A stretch of DNA of 64,000 nt from Algoriphagus resistens (GTDB lineage: Bacteria > Bacteroidota > Bacteroidia > Cytophagales > Cyclobacteriaceae), in the NCBI RefSeq assembly GCF_001442615.1, contig NZ_LMXN01000003.1, positions 62,001 to 126,000 on the forward strand. Direction: 5' to 3'. The position numbers and the translations under genes were made by a program. Position 1 is the first letter of the stretch. The number at the start of each line of letters is the position of its first letter. The notes beneath the pieces are model-generated. The model searched no databases. It saw nothing but the letters and a program-made list of their open reading frames with translations, and was not told the origin of the DNA. Shown here piece after piece: positions 18,614-26,838 of this stretch.

Positions 18614-19126
18614 CTAGCTTAGGTGCTTATAAACCCTCAAATCTTCTTTGAGGTATTTGCGGGCAATATGTATTCTATTTTTCACAGTTCCGATGGGAAT
18701 GTTAAGCCGATCAGCGATCTCATGATATCTGAACCCTCTATAGTAAAGTAAAAATGGCGTACTAAAAACTTCATCGAGCTTATTTATTGCTTCATAGATA
18801 TCTTCCATAGCAAAGGCACCATATACCGAGTTTTCAATTAAAGCGCCACTCGAGTTGATGAAATGCAGGTTATCGGTGGTATCTACGAAAGTCCCCCTGC
18901 GCACCATCTTCTGATAACTGGTGATGAACGTATTCTTCATGATGGTGTAGAGCCAGGCTTTTAGATTCGTCCCATCAGCAAATTTGTCCTGATTGGTGTA
19001 TGCTTTAACCATGGTGTCCTGAAGCAGGTCATTAGCAGCGTCCAGGTCTTTGGTCAATTTAAGTGCAAATGGCTTTAGTACACCTGAGAGTTGATTGAGC
19101 GAGCAACCGAATTCAATGGAAGTCAT
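18614..19126 (-). CDS. ECF-type RNA polymerase sigma factor
   Basis: The 170-residue protein has sigma region 2 (about residues 15-85, with DLDAANDLLQDTMVKAY and the NLKAWLYTIMKNTFI segment) and region 4 with a helix-turn-helix (IADRLNIPIGTVKNRIHIA near 140-158). No anti-sigma gene is adjacent. It is the first gene of the crtI-crtB-crtYcd-ispH-crtW direction and its promoter is straddled by a perfect inverted repeat. This arrangement recalls sigma-controlled, light-induced carotenoid synthesis in myxobacteria, and suggests that this sigma factor drives pigment genes; that link is inferred. Confidence 0.9.
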   Translation of the reverse strand: MTSIEFGCSLNQLSGVLKPFALKLTKDLDAANDLLQDTMVKAYTNQDKFADGTNLKAWLYTIMKNTFITSYQKMVRRGTFVDTTDNLHFINSSGALIENSVYGAFAMEDIYEAINKLDEVFSTPFLLYYRGFRYHEIADRLNIPIGTVKNRIHIARKYLKEDLRVYKHLS

Positions 19127-19136
19127 AGCAAACAGA

Positions 19137-19180
19137 TTTTTGTTTAATCAAATATAAAAATGATTAAACAAAAATGCAAG
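19137..19180 (-). promoter_or_regulatory. Sigma-gene promoter overlapped by a perfect 14-bp inverted repeat
   Basis: Arms at 19137-19150 and 19161-19174 (TTTTTGTTTAATCA and its exact complement) flank a 10-base spacer. On the minus strand TATATTTG (plus 19149-19156) fits the TAnnTTTG -7 box and CTTG (plus 19177-19180) fits -33 with a 20-base spacer. The predicted transcript would start about 15 bases before the sigma ATG. A repressor on the arms would cover the -7 box. A further half-site-like TGTTAAACAAAA is at 19205-19216 and a palindrome CGATTAATCG at 19191-19200. The regulator gene just upstream is the obvious candidate binder. Confidence 0.6.
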
Positions 19181-19273
19181 AAACATTTAACGATTAATCG
19201 CGAGTGTTAAACAAAACATATTCAAAACAGTCTGAAAAGCAAGTATATCGCCATCACACATTGCTTCAAGGCA

Positions 19274-19304
19274 TAAAAAAAGTGTTCTTCTTAGAACACT
19301 TTTG
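19274..19304 (-). terminator. Rho-independent terminator after the CarH-like regulator
   Basis: AAAAGTGTTCT and AGAACACTTTT form an 11-bp stem with a TCTT loop, followed on the minus strand by a T run. It is about 20 bases past the regulator stop and separates cruF-crtZ-regulator from the sigma-crt operon. Confidence 0.85.
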
Positions 19305-19325
19305 TTTAATATAAATAATATTTTA

Positions 19326-20216
19326 CTAAACAGTTTTAGGCTCCATTTGAAGCAAAACATGCTTAATTTCCTTTGCGTAAGTCAGCAATTGGATATTGGT
19401 TGGGATTTGAATCGGCTGTTCCAGTGCCTGCAAGCCAGTCACAAATATTTTACTCTGGGAAAATTCCCTTCCAAGCCAACTGATATAATCCTGAACATTG
19501 TCACCGGACGGACTAGACGTAATGATGGTAAGTAAGAAGTCGGGCTGTTGAAGTTTGTACACAGAGACCAAATCATTCTGAGGTGTACTTTGCCCCAAAT
19601 AGATCACTTTATGGCCATGTTTTTTGATCAGATAAGAGCTGAAAAGTAGAGAGAGCTCATGTAGCTCACCTTCCGGAAGGAAAAGCATAAAAGTTTTTCC
19701 CATTCCTTTACCCACTTGCCCGTCTATCGCTACGATAAGTTTTTGCCGGATGAGATTGGAGATAAAGTGCTCTTGAGCTGGACTGATTGCTCCTGTTTGC
19801 CAGAGAATTCCAATTTTGGAGAGGAACGGATAGACCACTTCCAGTACAGTTTCTTCAAATCCAAGCTTCAGAATATTGGTGGAAAGAACTTTCTCAAATC
19901 TATCTTCATCCAATTCGATCATACAGAGCGTGAGTGCCTGGATCTGATCCTGATGGTCCACAGATTGATCGCTGAATCTGATGATTGCCTGCGCTATATC
20001 CTGCGCGCTCATTGCGGCAATTTTGCTGATTTTGATGCCCTTGGCATTCAACATAGCCACATTTAATATACGCTTCAGATCTTCATCATCGTAAAAGCGG
20101 ATGTTGGTTTCAGTCCTTTTAGGGTTTAGTAAACTATAACGCTGCTCCCATATCCTAAGCGTATGCGCTTTTATCCCTGACAGTTGCTCCAGATCTTTTA
20201 TTGAGTAATTGCTCAC
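19326..20216 (-). CDS. MerR-family regulator with B12-binding domain (CarH/LitR-like photoreceptor)
   Basis: Residues 4-72 are a MerR winged helix (ALRIWEQRY-like core, here HTLRIWEQRYSLL, then NIRFYDDEDL). The rest resembles the cobalamin-binding part of CarH: Trp139 followed nine residues later by Glu149-His150 (W-x9-EH), and ELH at 184-186 where His186 can be the lower cobalt ligand; the family E-x-H-x-x-G motif has Ser189 in place of Gly. CarH proteins bind adenosylcobalamin, repress carotenoid genes in the dark and let go in light. It overlaps crtZ by 4 bases, so it is made with a pigment enzyme. Light response itself is inferred. Confidence 0.82.
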   Translation of the reverse strand: MSNYSIKDLEQLSGIKAHTLRIWEQRYSLLNPKRTETNIRFYDDEDLKRILNVAMLNAKGIKISKIAAMSAQDIAQAIIRFSDQSVDHQDQIQALTLCMIELDEDRFEKVLSTNILKLGFEETVLEVVYPFLSKIGILWQTGAISPAQEHFISNLIRQKLIVAIDGQVGKGMGKTFMLFLPEGELHELSLLFSSYLIKKHGHKVIYLGQSTPQNDLVSVYKLQQPDFLLTIITSSPSGDNVQDYISWLGREFSQSKIFVTGLQALEQPIQIPTNIQLLTYAKEIKHVLLQMEPKTV

Positions 20217-20659
20217 TGTTCTTGCTTCTTAAAATATTTTTTGGGCACCAAAAACAACCCAAATGAAACTGCACGCTCTTTTTCCCTGCACTGATGATGA
20301 GCTTGGTGAGCTTTGAAAACCCCTTTGAGAAACTCATTTTTGGGCCTTTCCAGCCACCTTACCCTCCTGTGGATTAGGATATCATGAAGATAGAAGTACA
20401 GCATGCCATAGACAGTGATCCCAATTCCTATCCAAAATCTATAATCCAATTCTCCTACACCCTTAACGATCAGGAGTACAGCAATACTCCCAAACAGGAG
20501 AGAAAACAGGTCATTCAGCTCAAAAAAGGAATCTGAATGCTCATGATGCGTCTTATGTATTATCCACAAAGGCCCATGCATCAGGTATTTGTGAATCACC
20601 CAGCCGGAAAATTCCATCAATACAAATCCCAAAATGATAAAACCAATCGCTTCAATCAT
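20213..20659 (-). CDS. crtZ: Beta-carotene 3-hydroxylase (CrtZ type)
   Basis: Non-haem di-iron membrane hydroxylase that adds 3-OH to beta rings. The 148-residue protein has the histidine clusters HKYLMH (23-28), HKTHHEH (35-41), HDILIH (92-97) and HQAHH (118-122) and four membrane segments, as in CrtZ. Its stop overlaps the start of the CarH-like regulator (ATGA-type overlap), which implies translational coupling. cruF lies 73 bases upstream on the same strand. Together with CrtW it makes the 3-hydroxy-4-keto ring. Confidence 0.93.
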   Translation of the reverse strand: MIEAIGFIILGFVLMEFSGWVIHKYLMHGPLWIIHKTHHEHSDSFFELNDLFSLLFGSIAVLLIVKGVGELDYRFWIGIGITVYGMLYFYLHDILIHRRVRWLERPKNEFLKGVFKAHQAHHQCREKERAVSFGLFLVPKKYFKKQEQ

Positions 20660-20732
20660 CAGAGTAACAAACTCACAAGTTCTTTTATTGTTTTAGCCAA
20701 AGTCATGTTCTCCCTTATTTATATTTTTTTAA

Positions 20733-21401
20733 TCAAATTTCAAGGGTGAAATTCAGAACAGCAAAGAAGAGAATCATACTTACCAGCATCCAAGCTGCAA
20801 GTGGGTTCTCTTTCTCGAAATTGGCTTTCCGATAGATCAGATGTATCAGAAAAGCTACGCCAAACCAGGAGAAGTAATTCCCTGCCGGGATAATATCAAA
20901 CTTCCAATACCACATATCTAGGGTCACCGCCACCGGCTCCATGATGTAATCAATCACTGTCATTGCCGTAGCCCCAAGGACTGCCGCATAATAGTCATTA
21001 TCCGTGACCTTGTGAAAAACGCTCCCAGTCAGATAAACCAAAATAAACCAGTTGATCCCGATCACAACAGGGACTTCCCATAGCATGGGGCCTAATGTAG
21101 GGCCGTAAACATAATCCCCGAATAAGTAACCGCCATGGATTCCAATGAGCTCAGCCCCGAAACCTATCCAAAATGCTGCCGCGGCGAAGATGGGAAAAGC
21201 ATCATTCCATCCTTTGTGAAATCCTAAAATCAGCACAAGGGAAGCCAACAGTTGTGCAGGGGTAAGTATCAGAAAATATCCCTGAAACTCCGGTAAACTC
21301 AGACCTATAGCTCCCACCACATATAAAGCGACCACCACAACTTTTGCAATAAGCAATCGTCTATTCTGAGCCTCTGGGGGTACCTGGGCTATTTTATGCA
21401 T
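20733..21401 (-). CDS. cruF: Carotenoid 1,2-hydratase of CruF type (DUF422)
   Basis: Predicted to hydrate the C1,2 double bond of an acyclic psi end, giving a 1-hydroxy group. The 222-residue polytopic membrane protein matches the CruF/bisanhydrobacterioruberin-hydratase family in its central GIHGGYLFGDYVYG segment, the IGINWF helix and the AVTLDMWYWK stretch. It opens the minus-strand group cruF-crtZ-regulator. A hydratase beside a cyclase, ketolase and hydroxylase fits monocyclic pigments such as flexixanthin; this product is inferred. Confidence 0.85.
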   Translation of the reverse strand: MHKIAQVPPEAQNRRLLIAKVVVVALYVVGAIGLSLPEFQGYFLILTPAQLLASLVLILGFHKGWNDAFPIFAAAAFWIGFGAELIGIHGGYLFGDYVYGPTLGPMLWEVPVVIGINWFILVYLTGSVFHKVTDNDYYAAVLGATAMTVIDYIMEPVAVTLDMWYWKFDIIPAGNYFSWFGVAFLIHLIYRKANFEKENPLAAWMLVSMILFFAVLNFTLEI

Positions 21402-21510
21402 ATTTCGGGAGCTTTGCGTGAAGTAAATTCAATTTTTGGTTTTGGATTCCTAACTTTGAAATCTCCAATCCATTTGCAAAAAAACGAAATTCCTTCCAAA
21501 ATCCCCTGAT

Positions 21511-21816
21511 ATGATTCTTTACAACATCACTTTCACCGTTTCCAACGACATAGAAGATGACTTTGTCCAGTGGATGAAGGATACCCATATTCCTGATGTT
21601 TTTGCTACCGGTTTATTTATAGAACACCGATTCTTTCGTCTGCTCAATAGCCCGGATGATAGTGTCACTAATTACAGCGTGCAGTTTTTTGCGGAGTCTA
21701 CCAAAAAACTGATAGAATATGAAAGCCGCTTTGCCAATGGCCTACGCTACGAGACCCAGGCCAGGTATGGAGAAAAGGCGATGCCTTTTCGTACCTTGAT
21801 GGAATCGGTAGATTAA
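21511..21816 (+). CDS. DUF4286 family protein
   Basis: A 101-residue cytoplasmic protein. The opening MILYNITFTVSNDIEDDFVQWM and the later HIPDVFATGLF and NYSVQFFAESTKKLIEYE segments match the DUF4286 family of Bacteroidota, an alpha/beta fold of ferredoxin type with unknown function. It is divergent from cruF and sits 151 bases before the lipoprotein array, on the same strand but probably as a separate unit. Confidence 0.8.
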   Translation: MILYNITFTVSNDIEDDFVQWMKDTHIPDVFATGLFIEHRFFRLLNSPDDSVTNYSVQFFAESTKKLIEYESRFANGLRYETQARYGEKAMPFRTLMESVD

Positions 21817-21967
21817 ACAAGGTGGAAGATCGGAGAAGAAAGAGGCCTGAGATACGTAACTTTAGGCGCTGGACTGACTTCTCCCGACCTTAAAAAATTA
21901 TATTTTTAGATATATTAACTAACTATTCTGCAGTGAATTAACTATTTTCCCTTCTAAACTCTTTAGA

Positions 21968-23086
21968 ATGCGGAAACCGTTACTTTTTATATGTCTTACT
22001 TTATTTTTTTCCTGCTCCCAGTCAGACAGGGCTGACAACCCAAAGTCAGAAAATATACTTGAGAATCTGACTTACTCAATAAACACTGTACTTGTAGATA
22101 CCGGAAATGAAATTTTAGATTTTTCCTTTAGATATAACATCTCACCATCACCGGACAGCCGCTTTTTCTATTTTCTAAATAAACTAAAGATTCAAAAAAT
22201 TGATCTGGACCATCTGAATTTAGTAAATTCCTTTTCTCTAGAGAAAGATGGCCCAAACAGCCCTGGACCTACAGTTGGCTTTTATGCACTTTCAAATGGA
22301 GACTTTTTCTTTCCAAATCTCCAAAGTCCTTCCATTATTTCTGGACAAGGCCTGAAAACCAAATCATGGAATCTTGATAAAGAGGACTTAGTAGATAGCT
22401 TCCCTGTAGAACCTTCCTCAATTGGAAATAGAATAATCCTGGATCCAAAGCGGCGGGACTTGTATTCTTTGCCAATGAACTTTGAAACAAGAGACTATTA
22501 TTTTGCTGTAATAGATTCACTTGGAAAAAGGAAAAAAATGGTGGAGCTTACTGAGTTTAAGTGGGCTAACAAATACCTTATTAAAAGTGATGGTGAGCAG
22601 AAAGCCCAATCCATAACCTTGCAACAGTTAAATGAACTAGCACTTATTTCTTGCTCAGTTGGGAATGAAACATATAGTTACGCCCCTAGCCTAGACAGCC
22701 TTTTTTATAGAAAATTTCCACATGAGTTTGTTCCTTCGGAAAAAACAGGTGAGGTAAAAAATAGAGTGGGGAACAGAGTAGAGTTTGAGGAGGAATTAAA
22801 AAAATTAACTCATAAAATCAGCTACTGGAGCTTCTTATGGGATGATAAGTCCGAGCGCTATTTCCGGTTTGCGAGTCGGGCCATTGATTTTGATCCCGAT
22901 GGTTGGGCTACAGGCTTTGAAATATTCCTTATCGCTTATTCCGAAGACTTGGAATTAATTGGAGAAACTCGAGTAAATGGGTTATCCAGGATTCCTTTCG
23001 GTGCCTTCTTCAGAGACGGAAAGCTCTATTCTAATGTAAATGTTGAAGACGAGCTCGGATTCGCAGTATTCACTTTTAACCTATAA
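21968..23086 (+). CDS. DUF4221-like lipoprotein, array copy 1
   Basis: A 372-residue lipoprotein: signal peptide ending in the lipobox LFFSC (Cys near 16), a short Ser/Asn linker, then a beta-rich, probably beta-propeller body. Family marks shared by the array are VDTGNE near residue 41, a DLDHLNL strand followed by EKDGPNSPG, and the C-terminal block FFRDGKLYSNVNVEDELGF ending FTFNL. No function is established for DUF4221; an envelope surface or periplasmic role is likely. The interior (LYSLPMN, then FAVIDSLGK) most resembles copy 5. It is the first of nine tandem copies and only 4 bases precede copy 2. Confidence 0.8.
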   Translation: MRKPLLFICLTLFFSCSQSDRADNPKSENILENLTYSINTVLVDTGNEILDFSFRYNISPSPDSRFFYFLNKLKIQKIDLDHLNLVNSFSLEKDGPNSPGPTVGFYALSNGDFFFPNLQSPSIISGQGLKTKSWNLDKEDLVDSFPVEPSSIGNRIILDPKRRDLYSLPMNFETRDYYFAVIDSLGKRKKMVELTEFKWANKYLIKSDGEQKAQSITLQQLNELALISCSVGNETYSYAPSLDSLFYRKFPHEFVPSEKTGEVKNRVGNRVEFEEELKKLTHKISYWSFLWDDKSERYFRFASRAIDFDPDGWATGFEIFLIAYSEDLELIGETRVNGLSRIPFGAFFRDGKLYSNVNVEDELGFAVFTFNL

Positions 23087-23090
23087 ACGC

Positions 23091-23381
23091 ATGAAAAAAC
23101 AAGCACTGATCATTTTAGCATTATTTTGTTTTTCCTGCGAACGATCCTCAGAGACGGAAAAAGAAGGTCCCACTGGCACCGGGCGTCCTCGTCAATTAAT
23201 CACCAGTGCAGATGGCAAAACATTTTTCTTGGGTTTTACTGATGTAAGGGAGTTCGATTCACAATTGAAGCATATGAAATCCTATAAAATCCAGGTTAGA
23301 AAATTTGAGGGATTGCAGGTCGACCAGTCGTTGACTTTGAGTAGTTGGTGGCAACCCGGCCTTTATAGTGTACACTGTTAA
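23091..23381 (+). pseudogene. DUF4221-like lipoprotein, copy 2, internally deleted remnant
   Basis: A 96-codon frame that keeps a lipoprotein signal peptide (LALFCFSC) and then jumps directly to the EKEGPTGTGRP block that lies about 80-95 residues downstream in the full copies. About 45 further residues align with the strand after that block (TSADGKTFFLGF), and the end then diverges and stops. About 70 residues are missing inside and about 250 at the C-terminus, including the conserved FFKDGKLYSY block. It may still be translated and lipidated, but it is most simply a decayed copy. Confidence 0.7.
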
Positions 23382-23392
23382 CTTCTGAACCC

Positions 23393-24529
23393 ATGAAAAA
23401 TCTACTTACTATTTCCATTCTGGCATTTCTTACATCCTGTGGAGGAAAAGTCTCAGATTCTTCTGTAAATATTCTGGAAGAATTGAGCTATACCATTGAT
23501 ACCGTTATGGTGAATTCTGGAGAAGATTTTTTGAATCTGTCCGGCGGATTAGGAGAATATGGGCTCAGCCGGGACAAGACCCGGCTATTCTTTTTTGAGA
23601 GCAAACCACCCAAACTAGTCGAAGTGGATTTGGAGAAAATGAAAGTTCTGAAAAAAACTGAATTTGAAGTAGAAGGACCTGACGGTATGGGATCTTATGT
23701 ATCTAAAATGGAAATAGGCCCTAATGGAAATCTTTTTTTGAATAGCTATGTGACCACTGGGATTTTTAACCAGAACGGCAATAAAATCCAAGACCTGAAA
23801 TTTGTTCCCTCTGGTATCGATACCGCCCTAGCTCAAAACTATAGAGCTCTCTATTTCAGAGCAGTATATGATTTCGAAAACCGAAAAATTTTCACCCAAC
23901 CGACTTTTCAAGATGCCGGAGAGTATAGTTTATTCATTCTCAACCCAGAAACCCAATCCGCCCGATCTCTGCCTATACCAAAAATGAAAATAGTTGATGA
24001 TTACAGTGGCACCCTTCTCTCTGAATCCGGAATGATTTCCTTTTACGGCGTAGGGGCTTACTTTACATTTTTCCCCGGAGAATTATTCGTGACTACCAGT
24101 GCTATGAGTGGCATTTATCGATACAACACCCAAACAGAAAAGCTAGAATTCATTGATATCCAGCATAAAACTGTTCCCAATAAGATGGATTTCGAACTTA
24201 TTAAAAACCCTACGGAAGTAGCTCAAATAAGTGAAAATCAAACTAAAATATTTGAACATATCAATTATTGGGAGCTAATGTGGGACGATTCCCGAAAAAT
24301 GTACTTTCGGTTTGGTGTAAAAACCTTCGAAGGTGAATTCAAAGATGATCCCTACACCCTTGAACCTTACCTTTTTGCTTACGACAAAGACTTCAATGTG
24401 CTCGGTGAAACCAAGGTGGAGAGATTAACATCTGTACCAAGTTCTTCCTTCTTCAAAGACGGCAAGCTCTACTCCTATGTCAATATAGAGGACGAGCTGG
24501 GCTTTGCGGTATTCACTTTTAACTTTTAA
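23393..24529 (+). CDS. DUF4221-like lipoprotein, array copy 3
   Basis: A 378-residue lipoprotein with lipobox FLTSC (Cys near 16). After NILEELSYTIDTV comes the family opening (VNSGEDFLNLSGG), the FEVEGPDGMGSY block, and a C-terminal block FFKDGKLYSYVNIEDELGF ending FTFNF. It is clearly closest to copy 4 through the whole length (for example GEYSLFILNPE against GEYGLFVINPK; TSAMSGIYRYN against GSPMSGLYLFD), so the pair is a recent duplication. It ends 4 bases before copy 4. Function unknown. Confidence 0.82.
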   Translation: MKNLLTISILAFLTSCGGKVSDSSVNILEELSYTIDTVMVNSGEDFLNLSGGLGEYGLSRDKTRLFFFESKPPKLVEVDLEKMKVLKKTEFEVEGPDGMGSYVSKMEIGPNGNLFLNSYVTTGIFNQNGNKIQDLKFVPSGIDTALAQNYRALYFRAVYDFENRKIFTQPTFQDAGEYSLFILNPETQSARSLPIPKMKIVDDYSGTLLSESGMISFYGVGAYFTFFPGELFVTTSAMSGIYRYNTQTEKLEFIDIQHKTVPNKMDFELIKNPTEVAQISENQTKIFEHINYWELMWDDSRKMYFRFGVKTFEGEFKDDPYTLEPYLFAYDKDFNVLGETKVERLTSVPSSSFFKDGKLYSYVNIEDELGFAVFTFNF

Positions 24530-24533
24530 ACCA

Positions 24534-25685
24534 ATGAAAAAACTACTCACAATTTCTTTTCTTACGCTACTTTCCGCCTGCGGTGGTAAAGAATCCGAAT
24601 CTACCAATCAGAAAAATATTCTGGAAAACCTGACTTTTTCTATAGATACAGTGGTAGTCGATGCTGGAGAGGATTTCTTTAACATCAACTATGGGCTTGG
24701 CACCAGAGGGTTAAATGAGGATAAAAGTCTTTTAATGTTTTTTGAAAATGATCCGAAAAAATTGGTGCAAGTGGATTTGAATCAATTGAAACTGGTCAAA
24801 AAAACTGACTTTGAAATAGAAGGACCTAATGGTATTGGTTCTTACTTGACAGGATTCGAGGTAGGTCCCAGAGATCAATTGTTTATGCAAAGTTATACTA
24901 CAATGGGTCTATTTAATACGGAAGGAAAAAAAACAGAGGACCTAATAATAATTCCAGAAGGCATTGAACCAGAATTGGCAAAAGACTACACCGCGCTTTT
25001 CGGAGGCGCCATCTATGATTTTTATACTCAAAAAATTTATACTCAGCCATCCTTTGAAAAAGCTGGTGAATATGGGCTATTTGTTATTAACCCGAAGTCC
25101 AAGGAAGCTCAGGTTATACCTATCCCGGAGATGAAGTTAATAGACGATCTCAGCGGCACATTTGAGACTAAATCAGGTGAGTACACAACCTTCTTTTATT
25201 TTGGAGTGTCCAGATATACAACTTCTTTACCCGGTAGGCTGATTTTATCTGGCAGCCCCATGAGTGGACTGTACCTCTTTGATAAGAAGGCAAATACGAT
25301 AGAATTTAAGAATATTCTGCATCAAACTGTCCCGAATGTAATGCAGGTGGATTTGGTCAAAAATCCCACTGATGAAGCCACTGTCAAAGAAAACCGCAGA
25401 AAACTCAATGCACAGTTGAATTACCAAGAAATTCTGTGGGATGAAAGCCGGGAATTGTATTGGCGCTTCGGAAAAAAGACCTTTGAGGGAAAGGAAAAAG
25501 GAGATCCCAGCACCTATGAATTCTACCTCTTCGCTTACGACAAGGACTTCAATGTGCTGGGAGAGACCAAACTAGACGAATTAGAAACTGAGCCGAGATC
25601 CTATTTTTTCAAAGAAGGCAAGCTCTACTCCTATGTCAATGTCGAAGACAAGTTGGGCTTCGCAGTATTCACTTTTAACTTTTAA
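24534..25685 (+). CDS. DUF4221-like lipoprotein, array copy 4
   Basis: A 383-residue lipoprotein, start ATG 24534 with signal peptide and lipobox LLSAC (Cys16). It shares its interior with copy 3, but its leader (GGKESEST, then NILENLTFS) is almost identical in DNA to that of copy 5. The C-terminus is FFKEGKLYSYVNVEDKLGF and FTFNF. An in-frame extension upstream to 24504 lies within copy 3 and is not used. Copy 5 begins 4 bases after the stop. The role is unknown; extracytoplasmic location is well supported by the lipobox. Confidence 0.82.
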   Translation: MKKLLTISFLTLLSACGGKESESTNQKNILENLTFSIDTVVVDAGEDFFNINYGLGTRGLNEDKSLLMFFENDPKKLVQVDLNQLKLVKKTDFEIEGPNGIGSYLTGFEVGPRDQLFMQSYTTMGLFNTEGKKTEDLIIIPEGIEPELAKDYTALFGGAIYDFYTQKIYTQPSFEKAGEYGLFVINPKSKEAQVIPIPEMKLIDDLSGTFETKSGEYTTFFYFGVSRYTTSLPGRLILSGSPMSGLYLFDKKANTIEFKNILHQTVPNVMQVDLVKNPTDEATVKENRRKLNAQLNYQEILWDESRELYWRFGKKTFEGKEKGDPSTYEFYLFAYDKDFNVLGETKLDELETEPRSYFFKEGKLYSYVNVEDKLGFAVFTFNF

Positions 25686-25689
25686 AAAT

Positions 25690-26832
25690 ATGAGAAAATT
25701 ACTTACGATTTCAATCCTCATTTTACTAGCTGCCTGCAGTGGTAAAGAATCCGAATCTACTGATAAGAAAAATATTCTGGAAAACTTGACTTTCTCCGTG
25801 GATACGGTTCTGATAGATCCGGGAGATGAGTTGATTGATCTGAGATTTGGAATCATCAAATCGGATATTTCGAGTGATCAAAAATACCTTTATCATATTC
25901 AACCTTCGTCCTCAGTTTTTTCTGTAATAGATCTGGATCAGTTGAAGTTGGTATCCCAGCAAACTCTCCCCAAGGAAGGTCCGGATGCTGTACCCAATAT
26001 GCCGCAAACGCTGAAAGTTTTAAATGAACAGGAAATATTTATTCATGGCTTCGAAGTAACGGGTGCATATAGTATTGAAGGTGAAAAATTAAGGGACCTA
26101 AGAATCTCTATCGATGGGTATGAAGATACGGACAGGATCAGTGAGTACTCCATCTCATATTCTCTCACACCTTCATTTAAAAATCAAAAGCTTTATTCTT
26201 TGCCAGTCAATGACTCCTCAAAGGTTACCAGCTTTGCTGTCGGCTCTTTAGTAGATTTGAAGGGGAAGGTTATCTCTTTACCGGAGTTTGAGCCTCTAGC
26301 AAAATTCTCTCTTATTTATAAAGATGGCAATTCCTATTCTGGGGCGAATGCCGGAAGTATAGTTCTTTATGTAGAGGACGGAAGAACAATTATTCATTCC
26401 TATGCTACCAACAGTTTATACATCTACCTGCCGGAGACTGATTCATTAGCCTTCAAATCATACCAGTTTGAATTGACACCTAACTCCAAAAAAATTCCAG
26501 CCAGCAATGAATTCTCCTCTATGGAGGAATTTAGAAAAGTTGCCAAAGAAACCAGCGAGGACATCTCTTTTGGGAAGATTTTTAAAGATGAAAAATCCAA
26601 TCAATACTACAGATTTGGCTCAATTGTAAAACAAAAATCCTCGGAGGATGAAAAAACAAAAAGTGATGTTTATTTATTCGCCTTTGACAAAGACCTTAAT
26701 CTTATTGGTGAAAAATCACTTCCAACTCTAAGTTCCCAACCCTATGACGCATTCTTTAAAGACGGCAAGCTCTGGGCTTATGTCAATGTAGAAGACGAGC
26801 TGGGCTTTGCGGTATTCACTTTTGATTTTTAA
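25690..26832 (+). CDS. DUF4221-like lipoprotein, array copy 5 (mosaic)
   Basis: A 380-residue lipoprotein, start ATG 25690, lipobox LLAAC. The first 40 residues are copy-4-like, the middle is copy-1-like (LYSLPVNDSS, then SFAVGSLVD), and the end is copy-3-like: the 30 bases at 26794-26823 are identical to 24491-24520 of copy 3. This mosaic pattern points to recombination between array members. The conserved C-terminal block reads FFKDGKLWAYVNVEDELGF. Copy 6 follows after 6 bases. Confidence 0.82.
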   Translation: MRKLLTISILILLAACSGKESESTDKKNILENLTFSVDTVLIDPGDELIDLRFGIIKSDISSDQKYLYHIQPSSSVFSVIDLDQLKLVSQQTLPKEGPDAVPNMPQTLKVLNEQEIFIHGFEVTGAYSIEGEKLRDLRISIDGYEDTDRISEYSISYSLTPSFKNQKLYSLPVNDSSKVTSFAVGSLVDLKGKVISLPEFEPLAKFSLIYKDGNSYSGANAGSIVLYVEDGRTIIHSYATNSLYIYLPETDSLAFKSYQFELTPNSKKIPASNEFSSMEEFRKVAKETSEDISFGKIFKDEKSNQYYRFGSIVKQKSSEDEKTKSDVYLFAFDKDLNLIGEKSLPTLSSQPYDAFFKDGKLWAYVNVEDELGFAVFTFDF

Positions 26833-26838
26833 GATATT

